Source: an uncultured Lachnospiraceae bacterium (GTDB lineage: Bacteria; Bacillota; Clostridia; Lachnospirales; Lachnospiraceae). From it: a stretch of DNA of 64,000 bases. Numbering within the stretch: the stretch's first letter is position 1; each line of letters opens with the position of its first letter. This document shows, piece by piece, positions 25,721-33,965 of the stretch. The DNA lies in assembly GCA_910579495.1 (NCBI GenBank), contig CAJTVD010000010.1, positions 8,042 through 72,041 of the forward strand. The letters are read 5' to 3'. Position numbers and translations under genes: made by a program. The notes beneath the pieces were generated by a model. It had not been told where the DNA came from. It worked only from the letters and a program-made list of their open reading frames with translations, and did no database searches.

Positions 25721-26762
25721 TACAATCACCCTTTAAAAGTACATCTCTCACATATTCAATTCTTCCACTAACTCTTCTAGGAGAATTGCTTGCATGTGTT
25801 GTTGTGTGTTTCTTAAATTCTTCCGAACCCAACCATTCCATTGAATCGGGTACTAAATCTAGATTTTCTCTCAGTGCTAATGCTACACCTACTGAAATAG
25901 CCTCGAAACGTACTCTAGGTGTTGATTTTGCATTCTTTGTTTTAGCAAAACCATATGGGAAATATTTTTCAACAAAATTAAGCATGTTTCTAAATTCTTT
26001 TTCATATACATCTTTATCAAATTCTTTTTCTTTTCCCTGTACGAAATCATTTAAGAAATCATCTACAACATGCTGAAAATTCTGATAGTTATTCAAATAT
26101 GCAAAAAATCTAACTATCAATTCTGAATCTTCATATCTATTTCTCATTGTATCACTAATCGGACATAATTTATTAAACTGTTCGTCCTTAGCACATTTTT
26201 CAACAAATTTCATAAATGCTCCTGCATAAGAACCTCGTCTAATTTCACTGGGAATAGCATGAGTACCACCCGTATTAATTCTATTAAAAATATCTTGTCT
26301 GATTTCAATAGTGGTAGTATCAGCTAAAACAATTATTCTTAAAGTGCGTCCTTTAAATTTTCTTTGGAATATTTCCGGTAAATCAGTAAACTTAAATCCG
26401 TTCAATGAAGTCAGTTTTTCTAATCCATTCAACATCAAATCATTATACAGAAACTCTTCCAACGTCTGAGTCCTTTGGGCACCGTCAATTATTTCACATC
26501 TACCATCTTCATTATCAGAAAAAAACATAAACGGTATAGGTAACCCTAGCAATACAGATTCAATAAATCTTACTTTTTTAGCATTATCCCATACAAATTT
26601 TCTCTGATATTCAGGAATATAAAAATCATCTGCACGAAACTTATCAACCAATACCTCTATCGGATAATCCTTTGTATCAAAACTAATTTCTTTCTGCAAT
26701 TCTCTAATCTGCCCTTCAGCCAAATCCTTCATTTCAGATGTCATTTTATCATTCTTCAACAT
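25704..26762 (-). CDS. DUF262 domain protein (GmrSD/ParB-like fold)
   Basis: 352 residues. The DUF262 hallmarks are IPEYQRKFVWDNAKKVRFIE near residue 50, DGAQR at 93-97 and FNRINTGG near 165. DUF262 domains couple NTP binding or hydrolysis to nuclease activity in GmrSD-type defence and occur in many restriction systems. Here the nuclease role may belong to the HEPN protein encoded next. It overlaps the methyltransferase gene by 14 bases; GAGGTG lies before the ATG. Confidence 0.88.
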   Translation of the reverse strand: MLKNDKMTSEMKDLAEGQIRELQKEISFDTKDYPIEVLVDKFRADDFYIPEYQRKFVWDNAKKVRFIESVLLGLPIPFMFFSDNEDGRCEIIDGAQRTQTLEEFLYNDLMLNGLEKLTSLNGFKFTDLPEIFQRKFKGRTLRIIVLADTTTIEIRQDIFNRINTGGTHAIPSEIRRGSYAGAFMKFVEKCAKDEQFNKLCPISDTMRNRYEDSELIVRFFAYLNNYQNFQHVVDDFLNDFVQGKEKEFDKDVYEKEFRNMLNFVEKYFPYGFAKTKNAKSTPRVRFEAISVGVALALRENLDLVPDSMEWLGSEEFKKHTTTHASNSPRRVSGRIEYVRDVLLKGDCNENDA

Positions 26763-27813
26763 TCTTCACCTCTTTACAATTCTCCAAATGGTCTAATATG
26801 CTCCTGCCTATGGCCTCACCCAATTTTACCGGAACCGCATTTCCAATGTGAACACCGATTTGTCTATTAGTCTGTGGATGATTAACATCAATAAACTTGT
26901 AATCGGGTGGAAAAGACTGCAAAATAGCACCTTCTCGCATAGATAATGCCCTATTTTGCTCTGGGTGCCCAAATCTTCCATTTCCATATCCATAAAACTG
27001 AGTAGTAATCGTTGGTGAAGGTTTTCCCCATTCCATCCTACCATACACTGCACGATAGCCTTGACCTGTACTCTTTTTATGGCAAGACAACCGGAGTTTC
27101 TCATCCCAATCTTTCCAAGTCCCTCCCGGAACAGATTTCTTAATTCGCTTTTTATTAATCTTAGACAATTTACTTGCCCTATGCAAAGTATCTGTCTTAC
27201 AAGCTTCTCCATCTTTTATTTGTGGCAAACTTCCAATTGCATCTTTTACCGTGATATAGTTTTCTTCAGTATACAAAGGAGATATTAATGAAATATCTCC
27301 AAATTTAGATGCCAACAGTACCAATCTGCTTCTACTTTGTGGCACGCCATAATCTGCACAATTAACAATCTGCCAACTAACATGGTATCCTTGAGCTTCA
27401 AGTCCATTTACAAAATCTTCAAAAACTTCCTTTTTTACTAGTTGTGGTACATTTTCCATTGATATTATATCCGGCTTAATCTCTTTAACCAAATCTCTAA
27501 AATAATACAATAACTTCCACTTTTCATCTTTTGGGCCTTCTTTGGTATAACGCAAAGAATACGTTGAAAATGGCTGACATGGTGCACACCCCATCAGAAC
27601 TTTAATACAACCTTCAGGATAATATGATTCAATTTCTTCTTTTTTTAAATCTTCTACTCCCTTATTTATAAAAACCGAATCATTATTCTCCTCATATGCA
27701 TACTGACATGTGGAATCAATATCTATACCTGCTGCAACTGTTATTCCAGCCTTTCTTATTCCATATGTCAGTCCACCTATACCGCAAAACAAATCGACTG
27801 CAACACAGTTCAT
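26749..27813 (-). CDS. DNA (cytosine-5-)-methyltransferase
   Basis: 354 residues with all main motifs in order: I FCGIGG (9-14), IV GCAPCQPFS with catalytic Cys79, VI ENV (120-122), VIII QSRSRLVLLA (from 159), and X GNAVP (324-328). The target-recognition region lies at about 190-290, so the site is not predictable. AGGTGG precedes the ATG, which overlaps the XRE stop codon (TAATG). AT-rich codon use contrasts with the flanking core genes. It is the modification part of the cassette. Confidence 0.95.
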   Translation of the reverse strand: MNCVAVDLFCGIGGLTYGIRKAGITVAAGIDIDSTCQYAYEENNDSVFINKGVEDLKKEEIESYYPEGCIKVLMGCAPCQPFSTYSLRYTKEGPKDEKWKLLYYFRDLVKEIKPDIISMENVPQLVKKEVFEDFVNGLEAQGYHVSWQIVNCADYGVPQSRSRLVLLASKFGDISLISPLYTEENYITVKDAIGSLPQIKDGEACKTDTLHRASKLSKINKKRIKKSVPGGTWKDWDEKLRLSCHKKSTGQGYRAVYGRMEWGKPSPTITTQFYGYGNGRFGHPEQNRALSMREGAILQSFPPDYKFIDVNHPQTNRQIGVHIGNAVPVKLGEAIGRSILDHLENCKEVKNVEE

Positions 27814-28058
27814 TACTTTCCACCTGCCTTTTTTCTATCTTTTTTATCGCAATCATCAACGAAGAGAAGATATGTTTCAATTTCTAATGCTTCTGCAATT
27901 TTTTGTATGTTATCTAATGATATACTTCTCTTACCACATTCAATTGCACTAATATACGTTCTGTGCAAACCTGCCTTATCAGCAAACTGTTCTTGGGATA
28001 CTCCCATTTTATTTCGATAATATTTCAAATTACGTCCAAACACTTTTACAATATTCAT
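27813..28058 (-). CDS. XRE-family regulator (controller-like)
   Basis: 81 residues. The helix-turn-helix is NLKYYRNKMGVSQEQFADKA followed by GLHRTYISAIECGKRS, with a Lys-rich tail. GGGTGAG precedes ATG 28056-28058. It is the first gene of the cassette and overlaps the methyltransferase start by one base, like C proteins that delay restriction until DNA is modified. A dyad 45 bases upstream could be its operator. Confidence 0.88.
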   Translation of the reverse strand: MNIVKVFGRNLKYYRNKMGVSQEQFADKAGLHRTYISAIECGKRSISLDNIQKIAEALEIETYLLFVDDCDKKDRKKAGGK

Positions 28059-28101
28059 ATTACTCACCCAGTTTATTTTATCTCCTTGAATACAATACGT
28101 C

Positions 28102-28117
28102 ACAATAGCGGCATTGT
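28102..28117. promoter_or_regulatory. candidate operator of the defence cassette
   Basis: ACAATAGCGGCATTGT, an imperfect 16-base dyad with ACAAT/ATTGT arms, upstream of the XRE gene. A weak promoter (TTGTGA, 19-base gap, TAAAAT) overlaps it on the minus strand. Autoregulation by the XRE protein is inference. Confidence 0.35.
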
Positions 28118-28240
28118 CGTTAATGAAACAACCTCCTTTTTTCGATAATTTTCTCGTCATGTTTAAACTTGGAAAAGGAATTGAATAAATGACGGCAAAC
28201 GCTCAAACTCCTTGAAAATAAAGACTTTTTCCTTATTATC

Positions 28241-28385
28241 CACACCTTCACTTCCCTGCTGGACAGTGCCGGGGTCAACTAGGTATGCACCGAGCCGCCT
28301 GACCGGGCACGCCTCCAGCTCCCTGACCAGTATATACACCCACAAAACAATTGAAGAATTAAGGCAGGCCATTGAAATGATATAA
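28241..28385 (+). pseudogene. tyrosine recombinase/integrase, C-terminal catalytic remnant
   Basis: HTFTSLLDSAGVN is followed by a TAG, then after a frame change near 28290 LTGHASSSLTSIYTHKTIEE and LRQAIEMI with stop. These are the HxxR-to-tyrosine boxes of a clostridial tyrosine recombinase, with the presumed catalytic Tyr in SIYTH. Same strand and same family type as the remnant at 24372-24870. The central part, about half of a normal integrase, is absent and the defence cassette lies in its place. Confidence 0.78.
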
Positions 28386-28459
28386 CCCCTTCCGGATAGC
28401 TTCCAGAGGGGCTAATATTCTGTCACTAACTTGTCACTAGCCGTGTTTCCCAAGCCAGC

Positions 28460-29755
28460 CTAAAATCCCACATAAACGATAATCTGAAAAATCCCCTTTT
28501 CGCAATAACAGCCAATATTCCCGCCAATCTTATCTGAAAAGGCCGCCACGCTCTGCATCCCCAGCCCATGCTCCGCCCCCTTGGCGCTTCTGGGAAGCCC
28601 TGTTAATGGGTCGAATTTCACTTCCTTTTCACATATATTTTTCATGTGGATCAATAAATGTTCCGGTGTACAATGAATCTTCGCATCCACATACCGCTTT
28701 TCTTTTTCCTTAAAATCCTTCACGCTGTTTATTGCATTTTCCAGCAGGTTTGCAATGACTGCCGCTAATTCATAGTCACAGACCGGAAGTTCTTTGGGGA
28801 TAATAAGGTCAGGCCTTACAGTAATATCCAGTTTCCAGGCTTTTTCCATCATCTGCGAAAGGATCGAATGGATAATGAGATTGTCACAGTATCTTATCAC
28901 TTTATTTTCATCCGTTACCCCATGAATGTATTCTGTTATTTTTCTGATCTCCCCATATTCCTCCTGGGAAAGAAGGGCATCTATCATGTTAGAATAATGC
29001 CGCATATCATGGCGCAGTATCTTCAAGTTTTTCTCAGACTGCTCCACCAGATGATATTGATTTTCCAGCCCTTTGATATAAGTCTCAAAAAGTACATTTT
29101 TCCAATAAATTCCCGCTCTGTTTGACTCACTTTCCACATACCGGAAAACTACTACATAAGATACGAACATGGTAATGATAAACATGCCAAGCCCAATGCT
29201 GTTTTTGGGATAATCATAAATCGTATAGGGGAAAACTGCCAGAAAAGAAAAACCACAATAAAAAAATACGGGAATCAGGCATAATTCCCACCATTCCTTC
29301 CTGTTTTCCCCCACATAGCATTTCAGCCAGATTTCCCTGATTTTGGTATACAGAAAAACCCAAATAGAAAAATGGACCAAAAATCCTCCCATTAACGCCA
29401 TTACCATATTTTTTGAATAAATAAAAAAAATGGCTGAGATAATACTGCCAGCAATCACATAGTTCGATGCAGTAAGCCCCATAAACAAAACCCTGTTATC
29501 CCTGGTTTCTGATATATAGATTGCCGTAGACTGGGTCACGAATATTTGGACCACAGTCAGGACAACAAAAAAAAACTTGCTGTCCCCAAGCAGGGTAAGC
29601 TTCATGCAGTCTGTGAGCGTTAAAACCAAAAAAGAAGAAAAACAAATTCCCATTGTTTTTCTTTCAGAATAACGGTGTGTGACAAATGAATAAATAAACA
29701 ACAACAAAAATATATGGCTTATCATATAAGAAATATATCTGAAATAATCCACCAT
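28460..29755 (-). CDS. GHKL-family sensor histidine kinase (AgrC-like)
   Basis: 431 residues. About six N-terminal membrane segments to residue 205 are followed by a helical linker with H-box LRHDMRHYSNMIDAL, N-box IANLLENAINSV and G-box HGLGMQSVAAFSDKIGG. This is the type that senses peptides or other signals and phosphorylates LytTR regulators, here the gene directly upstream. No AgrD-like peptide or AgrB protease gene was seen nearby, so the signal is unknown. Confidence 0.92.
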   Translation of the reverse strand: MVDYFRYISYMISHIFLLLFIYSFVTHRYSERKTMGICFSSFLVLTLTDCMKLTLLGDSKFFFVVLTVVQIFVTQSTAIYISETRDNRVLFMGLTASNYVIAGSIISAIFFIYSKNMVMALMGGFLVHFSIWVFLYTKIREIWLKCYVGENRKEWWELCLIPVFFYCGFSFLAVFPYTIYDYPKNSIGLGMFIITMFVSYVVVFRYVESESNRAGIYWKNVLFETYIKGLENQYHLVEQSEKNLKILRHDMRHYSNMIDALLSQEEYGEIRKITEYIHGVTDENKVIRYCDNLIIHSILSQMMEKAWKLDITVRPDLIIPKELPVCDYELAAVIANLLENAINSVKDFKEKEKRYVDAKIHCTPEHLLIHMKNICEKEVKFDPLTGLPRSAKGAEHGLGMQSVAAFSDKIGGNIGCYCEKGIFQIIVYVGF

Positions 29756-29763
29756 GCCATTTC

Positions 29764-30498
29764 CTACCTATACTGGCCGGAAACAAATAAAAGATATTCC
29801 TTTTTCACGCCTGCGCTCCTGGCTTTGCTGATGGGGACACTTATATTGCTTTCCATAATGGCCTCGTTCTGTGTCAGCTTTCTCACATATTTTAAATTAA
29901 TCACAAAAGATTTATGTACCTGCAGAAAGCCGTGGCTGTTTAAAAGTTCCCTGATCTCTGCATCAAAAGATTTTCTGATAAAAATGCTTTTGATACATTC
30001 CCCGTTTGCCAGATGAATTTCCAGCATTCTGGATACATTTTCAATATATTCAATTCTGGAATAGGGTATGGCAACAGAGCCGTCTTTGGTTCTAATTTCA
30101 TAAAAAAAATCCCTTTTTTCCTCCCGGCAGGAAAAGGCATAATCCATGGCCTCAAAAAAATCTTCCTCCCTGACTGGCTTTAGCAAATACCTTGCTGCAT
30201 GTACACGGTATGCATCCAGTGCAAAATCATCGGAGGAAGTAATATACAGGATCACATTTTTATTGCTGATTTTCCGTAACTGGCTGCCAATGTCAATTCC
30301 CGTTTTCTCCTTCATCAGCATATCCAATATATAGATATCCGCCAGCTCCTTTTGGCTGATCTTATCATAAAGCCTGGAAGGATTGGTAAACTTCTCAACC
30401 ATTACATCCGTATCTTCCAGAGATTCCAGGAATTTCTGCAAAAGCTTTTCTATTTTGATCAGGTCTTCAATGCTGTCGTCACAAATTATTATTTTCAT
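29764..30498 (-). CDS. LytTR-family response regulator (AgrA/VirR-like)
   Basis: 244 residues. The receiver domain has CDDS at the N-terminus and phospho-acceptor Asp in DIYILDMLMKEKTGIDIG, with Lys in LLKPVREEDFFE. The LytTR DNA-binding domain covers about 140-244 (HLANGECIKSIFIRKS, VHKSFVINLKYVRKL). The promoter ends only six bases before the ATG and no ribosome site exists, so the message is probably leaderless. The kinase gene follows by eight bases. Confidence 0.93.
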   Translation of the reverse strand: MKIIICDDSIEDLIKIEKLLQKFLESLEDTDVMVEKFTNPSRLYDKISQKELADIYILDMLMKEKTGIDIGSQLRKISNKNVILYITSSDDFALDAYRVHAARYLLKPVREEDFFEAMDYAFSCREEKRDFFYEIRTKDGSVAIPYSRIEYIENVSRMLEIHLANGECIKSIFIRKSFDAEIRELLNSHGFLQVHKSFVINLKYVRKLTQNEAIMESNISVPISKARSAGVKKEYLLFVSGQYR

Positions 30499-30504
30499 GG
30501 TTAA

Positions 30505-30533
30505 AGTATAGCATAAGAATTCTTACAGGTCAA
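30505..30533 (-). promoter_or_regulatory. promoter of the LytTR two-component operon, leaderless
   Basis: Minus strand TTGACC (30528-30533), 17-base spacer, TATACT (30505-30510). The spacer contains the palindrome AAGAATTCTT (30514-30523). Only six bases separate the -10 from the ATG, so transcription should start at or next to the start codon. The -35 overlaps the last codons of ylxM. Confidence 0.7.
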
Positions 30534-30871
30534 ATTTCCCCAATCTTCCTGGCTATTTCCTCTGCCTGCTGCAACAAAGATTCTTCTTTTCCGCTCCGGT
30601 ACTTCTCCAGCAATACCTGTATCTGTCCCGCCAGTTTTTTCGTCTCCTGGAATTTCTCTACTAAATGAAGCTTCTCCTCGTACCCTTCCAGAATCCGGTC
30701 ACACCGCTTAACCAGGTCATGCACTCCCTGCCGGGAGATCTTCTGTTCCTTTGCAATCTCGCTTAAACTTAAGTCGTGAAGGACAACATCCTCATAAACA
30801 TATCGCTGATGCTCTGTCAAAAGCTCCCCATAGAAATCATACAGCAGTCCCTGCCGGACGATCTTCTCCAT
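30530..30871 (-). CDS. ylxM: YlxM family sigma-like DNA-binding protein
   Basis: 113 residues if started at the ATG with GGGAG upstream; a start three codons earlier is possible. LLYDFYGELLTEHQRYVYED followed by the helix-turn-helix LSLSEIAKEQKISRQGVHDL and EEKLHLVEKFQE are typical of YlxM. The gene normally stands directly before ffh and modulates SRP. Here ffh begins 7 kb further on, past the accessory island, so the pair has been split. Confidence 0.93.
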   Translation of the reverse strand: MEKIVRQGLLYDFYGELLTEHQRYVYEDVVLHDLSLSEIAKEQKISRQGVHDLVKRCDRILEGYEEKLHLVEKFQETKKLAGQIQVLLEKYRSGKEESLLQQAEEIARKIGEI

Positions 30872-30934
30872 TTCTCCCATCCTCTTTCCCTATCTTTTCC
30901 ACTTTACCGGCGCTGCCTAAGGCTCTCCCCGTAA

Positions 30935-31777
30935 TCAGTAAGAATCCGACGGAAGCTGCCCCAGCAGTTTCTTGTAGGCCCTGCTGAAAGTAGAATAGTC
31001 TTTAAACCCGCATTCCACGCTGGCTGCTGTAGCAGGTGTCCCCACAAGGATCAGGTTCCTTGCTGCAAGAATCCTTTTCTCCAGTATGTACTGATGCATG
31101 GAGTACCCGGTTTCTTCCTTAAACTTCCGCATCATATGGTACTTACTTAGATAAAACCTGGCGGACAGGGCTTCAATGGTCAGGTCCCTGGAAAGATTTT
31201 CATTAATGTAGTGAATCATTTCCACAATCTTCTTATCATATCTGGCAGTTTTGTGGAATACTTCCGGATTGCCGATACAGTATCTGTTCAGCTCAATCAA
31301 CAGCTTCAAAAACAGAATCCTGCTATACATCTGGCTGGCATACTGGCCATCATTTTCCACGGTTTCCAGAAGCTTAATGGTTTCAAACATAGTCCTTCCC
31401 ACAGTGGGGGAAAGGCGGATCACGCCGCTCCCCTCCCTCTCCGACATTTTGAAACACAGATCCAGGTTGCCCTCTGGCTCCGAATGCTCTTCCAGATATT
31501 CACAGGAAATATAAAATACATACCTTTCATAAACATCTTCCCCGTTTATAAAAGGCTTATGGATTTCCCCTCTTTTTACAAGAAGGATATCATGGGGCTC
31601 CAGCTTATAGGTTTTTCCCTCCACATGGTATTCCACTCTTCCGGAAATAAACCATATCAGTTTGTGAAAATCATGATAATGGTAGGCGTACTCCCCTGGC
31701 AGGCTGTCCCGCAAATGGAACAGCCTGAATTTTTCCATAAGGTACCCGCTTTTTACTGTTTCCCGGATTTCTTCCAT
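30935..31777 (-). CDS. AraC-family transcriptional regulator
   Basis: 280 residues. The N-terminal cupin domain has YAYHYHDFHKLIWFISGRVE and the metal/ligand-pocket pattern EPHDILLVKRGEIHKP. The C-terminal double helix-turn-helix has LTIEALSARFYLSKYHMMRK and CGFKDYSTFSRAYKKLLG. It lies between the muramidase gene and ylxM. The target is unknown. Confidence 0.92.
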   Translation of the reverse strand: MEEIRETVKSGYLMEKFRLFHLRDSLPGEYAYHYHDFHKLIWFISGRVEYHVEGKTYKLEPHDILLVKRGEIHKPFINGEDVYERYVFYISCEYLEEHSEPEGNLDLCFKMSEREGSGVIRLSPTVGRTMFETIKLLETVENDGQYASQMYSRILFLKLLIELNRYCIGNPEVFHKTARYDKKIVEMIHYINENLSRDLTIEALSARFYLSKYHMMRKFKEETGYSMHQYILEKRILAARNLILVGTPATAASVECGFKDYSTFSRAYKKLLGQLPSDSY

Positions 31778-31839
31778 TGCTCTCCCTTTGTCTTTCCCCT
31801 GTTCCCAATGCCTGTACAGGCACCTTACCTTTTCACTCT

Positions 31840-32928
31840 TTACTGCTTATATTCCTTCATACATACATTCATATCCACGTCCCCGCCGATCCCCCTTACC
31901 GCACCGGTAGAGGAATACTGCCATACGGTAAAATCATAAGGAAAATAAACAGAAGTATCATAATAAGCAAACCATTTATCATAGGCTTCTATCTGTTCCA
32001 TATCCAGCATGATCATAAAGGTTTTTATATTGCCATAAATCATGGGGGTATAGCCCGCTTCCCTGATCCTCTCGCAAAAGGCGATGGCCGCCCTGGTATA
32101 CTCCTCTTTGGTCATTTCCGCAGTCCTTGCGGTATCGCTCCCTGTCTCTTCCAGGTCAATCACCACCGGATAGGCAACATCATAATCCTCTATCAGGCCC
32201 AGCACAAACTCGGCCTCCTCCACTGCCTCTTCCTCTGTAAGGGCCTGGGTATAAAAATAAATCCCCACATCAATATCATGTTCCAGCGCCCCTTCTATAT
32301 TGTCCTGAAAGTATTCGTCCTCCACCAGCTTACCTTCAGAATTTCCCCTATAGCCGGCACGGATAAAGGCATAGGAAATCCCATCCTCAGAAACCCCTTT
32401 CCAGTCGATCTCCCCCTGATGCTTGGATACATCAATGCCTTTTTGGGAATCCACGCCCCCGGCCTCATCCCTGTAGATAATTTCCTCATCCTTGATGATA
32501 AAATTCTCCCGGGCATAATTATGTTTCTTTAGCTTATCCGATATGGGGAAAAAATGATATCCCCCATCGGCATAAACCACCACATCTTCCGTAAAAAAGT
32601 CCCTGAACACAGAAATGATGCTATCCCCTTCCAGGACCTTCTGTTTTATCCCTCCCAGCAGCGCTTTCCTCTCTTCTTCCATTGCTGCCTGGACCGCCGC
32701 CTCTACCTGGTTGTCCAAGTCTTTCTGGGAGTAAATATATTCGCTGGCAATGCCCTCCAGTTCCTGGATCCTTCCCATGGCCTCCACGCTTGCATTCCTC
32801 ATGCTGTAATTCTGCAGCATAAGGAAAATACAGCCCGTAAGCGCCGCCAAAGTGATCAGGCAGAAAAATATATTGGTGATCAGGCTCACCTGCTGCATCC
32901 TTCGGTTTCTTCTTGTGGTTTTTCTCAT
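31840..32928 (-). CDS. membrane-anchored GH25 muramidase (lysozyme)
   Basis: 362 residues. A basic start (MRKTTRRNRR) and one membrane segment at about 17-40 are followed by a coiled region to about 100 and then the GH25 barrel: GIDVSKHQGEIDW, YAFIRAGYRG, YPVVIDLEETGSD with acidic catalytic residues and VWQYSSTG near the end. It is expected to cut peptidoglycan outside the membrane. Its promoter and a large hairpin at the transcript start lie just upstream. Confidence 0.92.
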   Translation of the reverse strand: MRKTTRRNRRMQQVSLITNIFFCLITLAALTGCIFLMLQNYSMRNASVEAMGRIQELEGIASEYIYSQKDLDNQVEAAVQAAMEEERKALLGGIKQKVLEGDSIISVFRDFFTEDVVVYADGGYHFFPISDKLKKHNYARENFIIKDEEIIYRDEAGGVDSQKGIDVSKHQGEIDWKGVSEDGISYAFIRAGYRGNSEGKLVEDEYFQDNIEGALEHDIDVGIYFYTQALTEEEAVEEAEFVLGLIEDYDVAYPVVIDLEETGSDTARTAEMTKEEYTRAAIAFCERIREAGYTPMIYGNIKTFMIMLDMEQIEAYDKWFAYYDTSVYFPYDFTVWQYSSTGAVRGIGGDVDMNVCMKEYKQ

Positions 32929-32972
32929 TCCTCTCCAAATCCTTCCAGGACAATTTTTCCCTTGTGTTTCAA

Positions 32973-33014
32973 TATAGTGAACGGCAAAAAGGGTTCTTTT
33001 TATCGTTCACTATA
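32973..33014 (-). promoter_or_regulatory. perfect hairpin at the 5' end of the GH25 transcript
   Basis: TATAGTGAACG (32973-32983) and CGTTCACTATA (33004-33014) are perfect 11-base arms. Inside the loop AAAAAG and CTTTTT can extend pairing. The predicted transcription start is at about 33008, so the element is either an operator overlapping +1 or a 5' stabilising hairpin. Confidence 0.6.
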
Positions 33015-33043
33015 AGTATAGTATGAAATTACAGATTTTGCAA
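33015..33043 (-). promoter_or_regulatory. promoter of the GH25 gene
   Basis: Minus strand TTGCAA (33038-33043), 17-base spacer, TATACT (33015-33020). Confidence 0.65.
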
Positions 33044-33083
33044 TTGCTTATCTTTTCCATTCCTGGATTATGCGCCCCGAAAC

Positions 33084-33941
33084 CTATAATTTATCCCCAA
33101 AATAACTTTTGTAGCCTTCCCCATAAATTTCCGTTGCGCTGGATATGACCATAAATGCGTTGCTGTCCTCCTGTTTTACAATTTCCTCCACTTTATAGGT
33201 ATTCTGCTTTTTGACCACACAGAATATGATCTGCTTTTCCTCTTTCCTGTAAGCGCCTTCCCCTGAAAGATGGGTCACACCTACATCCAGCTCTTTTAAG
33301 ATCCTCTCTGTAATGATACCGGAGGCGTTGCTGATAATATAAATGATCTTCGCTTCATCCCGCCCGTAGAGGATCAGGTCCAGCACCCGGGAGGTCATGG
33401 AAACGGATATGGCACTGTATAAGACAACGTCAATGTTCCCGAAGACAATGCCGCCAATCCCGATAATGACACTGTCTATTGCCAGGAAGATGGATCCTGT
33501 CTTAAGATAAGGCTTCTTAAGCTTCAGGCATTTTACCAGGATATCCGTCCCGCCTGTGGTTGCCCCAGCCCGCATTACCAGGCCGATGCCCACCGCAGAC
33601 ATTACCCCGCCGAACAGGGAGGCCAAAAGGAACTCCCCTGTCAGAGGGGGCAGCCAGGAAAAGAGATTGGTGGACAGGGAGACCATAAAGGTGGCATAAA
33701 GGGTAGATACAATAAATTTCATGCCAAATTTCCAGATTCCCAGAATCATAATGGGGATATTCAGCAGCAAAATCAGTGTCCCTGTCTCCACAGGCAGAAG
33801 ACGGCTTATAATGATCGCAAGCCCCGACACCCCGCCCGGTGCCAGATTGTTGGGGTCTATAAAAAGGCTGATGCCCGCCCCATATACCATAGCCCCCAGT
33901 GTGATCACCAAATATTTCTTTATCACCCCGCCAACTCCCAT
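33084..33941 (-). CDS. YitT family membrane protein
   Basis: 285 residues. About five to six membrane segments (GAMVYGAGISLFIDPNNLAP, GTDILVKCLKLKKPY, IFLAIDSVIIGIGGIVFGN) are followed by a soluble C-terminal domain of about 80 residues (DUF2179) with EERKQII-like sequence KEEKQIIFCVVKKQNTYKVE. The family is common in Firmicutes in several copies; transport is suspected but not shown. The start has GGGGAGG about ten bases upstream. Confidence 0.9.
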   Translation of the reverse strand: MGVGGVIKKYLVITLGAMVYGAGISLFIDPNNLAPGGVSGLAIIISRLLPVETGTLILLLNIPIMILGIWKFGMKFIVSTLYATFMVSLSTNLFSWLPPLTGEFLLASLFGGVMSAVGIGLVMRAGATTGGTDILVKCLKLKKPYLKTGSIFLAIDSVIIGIGGIVFGNIDVVLYSAISVSMTSRVLDLILYGRDEAKIIYIISNASGIITERILKELDVGVTHLSGEGAYRKEEKQIIFCVVKKQNTYKVEEIVKQEDSNAFMVISSATEIYGEGYKSYFGDKL

Positions 33942-33965
33942 AGCATTCTGCCCTCCCCTTCTGCA

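Noticed and set aside
28163..28372. 69-codon frame on the minus strand before the XRE gene
   Set aside because: The plus strand here encodes the integrase C-terminal remnant; the minus frame has no motif and no ribosome site.
28460..30530. Complete agr quorum-sensing locus
   Set aside because: The kinase and regulator are AgrC/AgrA-like, but no AgrB protease and no AgrD-like peptide gene are visible nearby.
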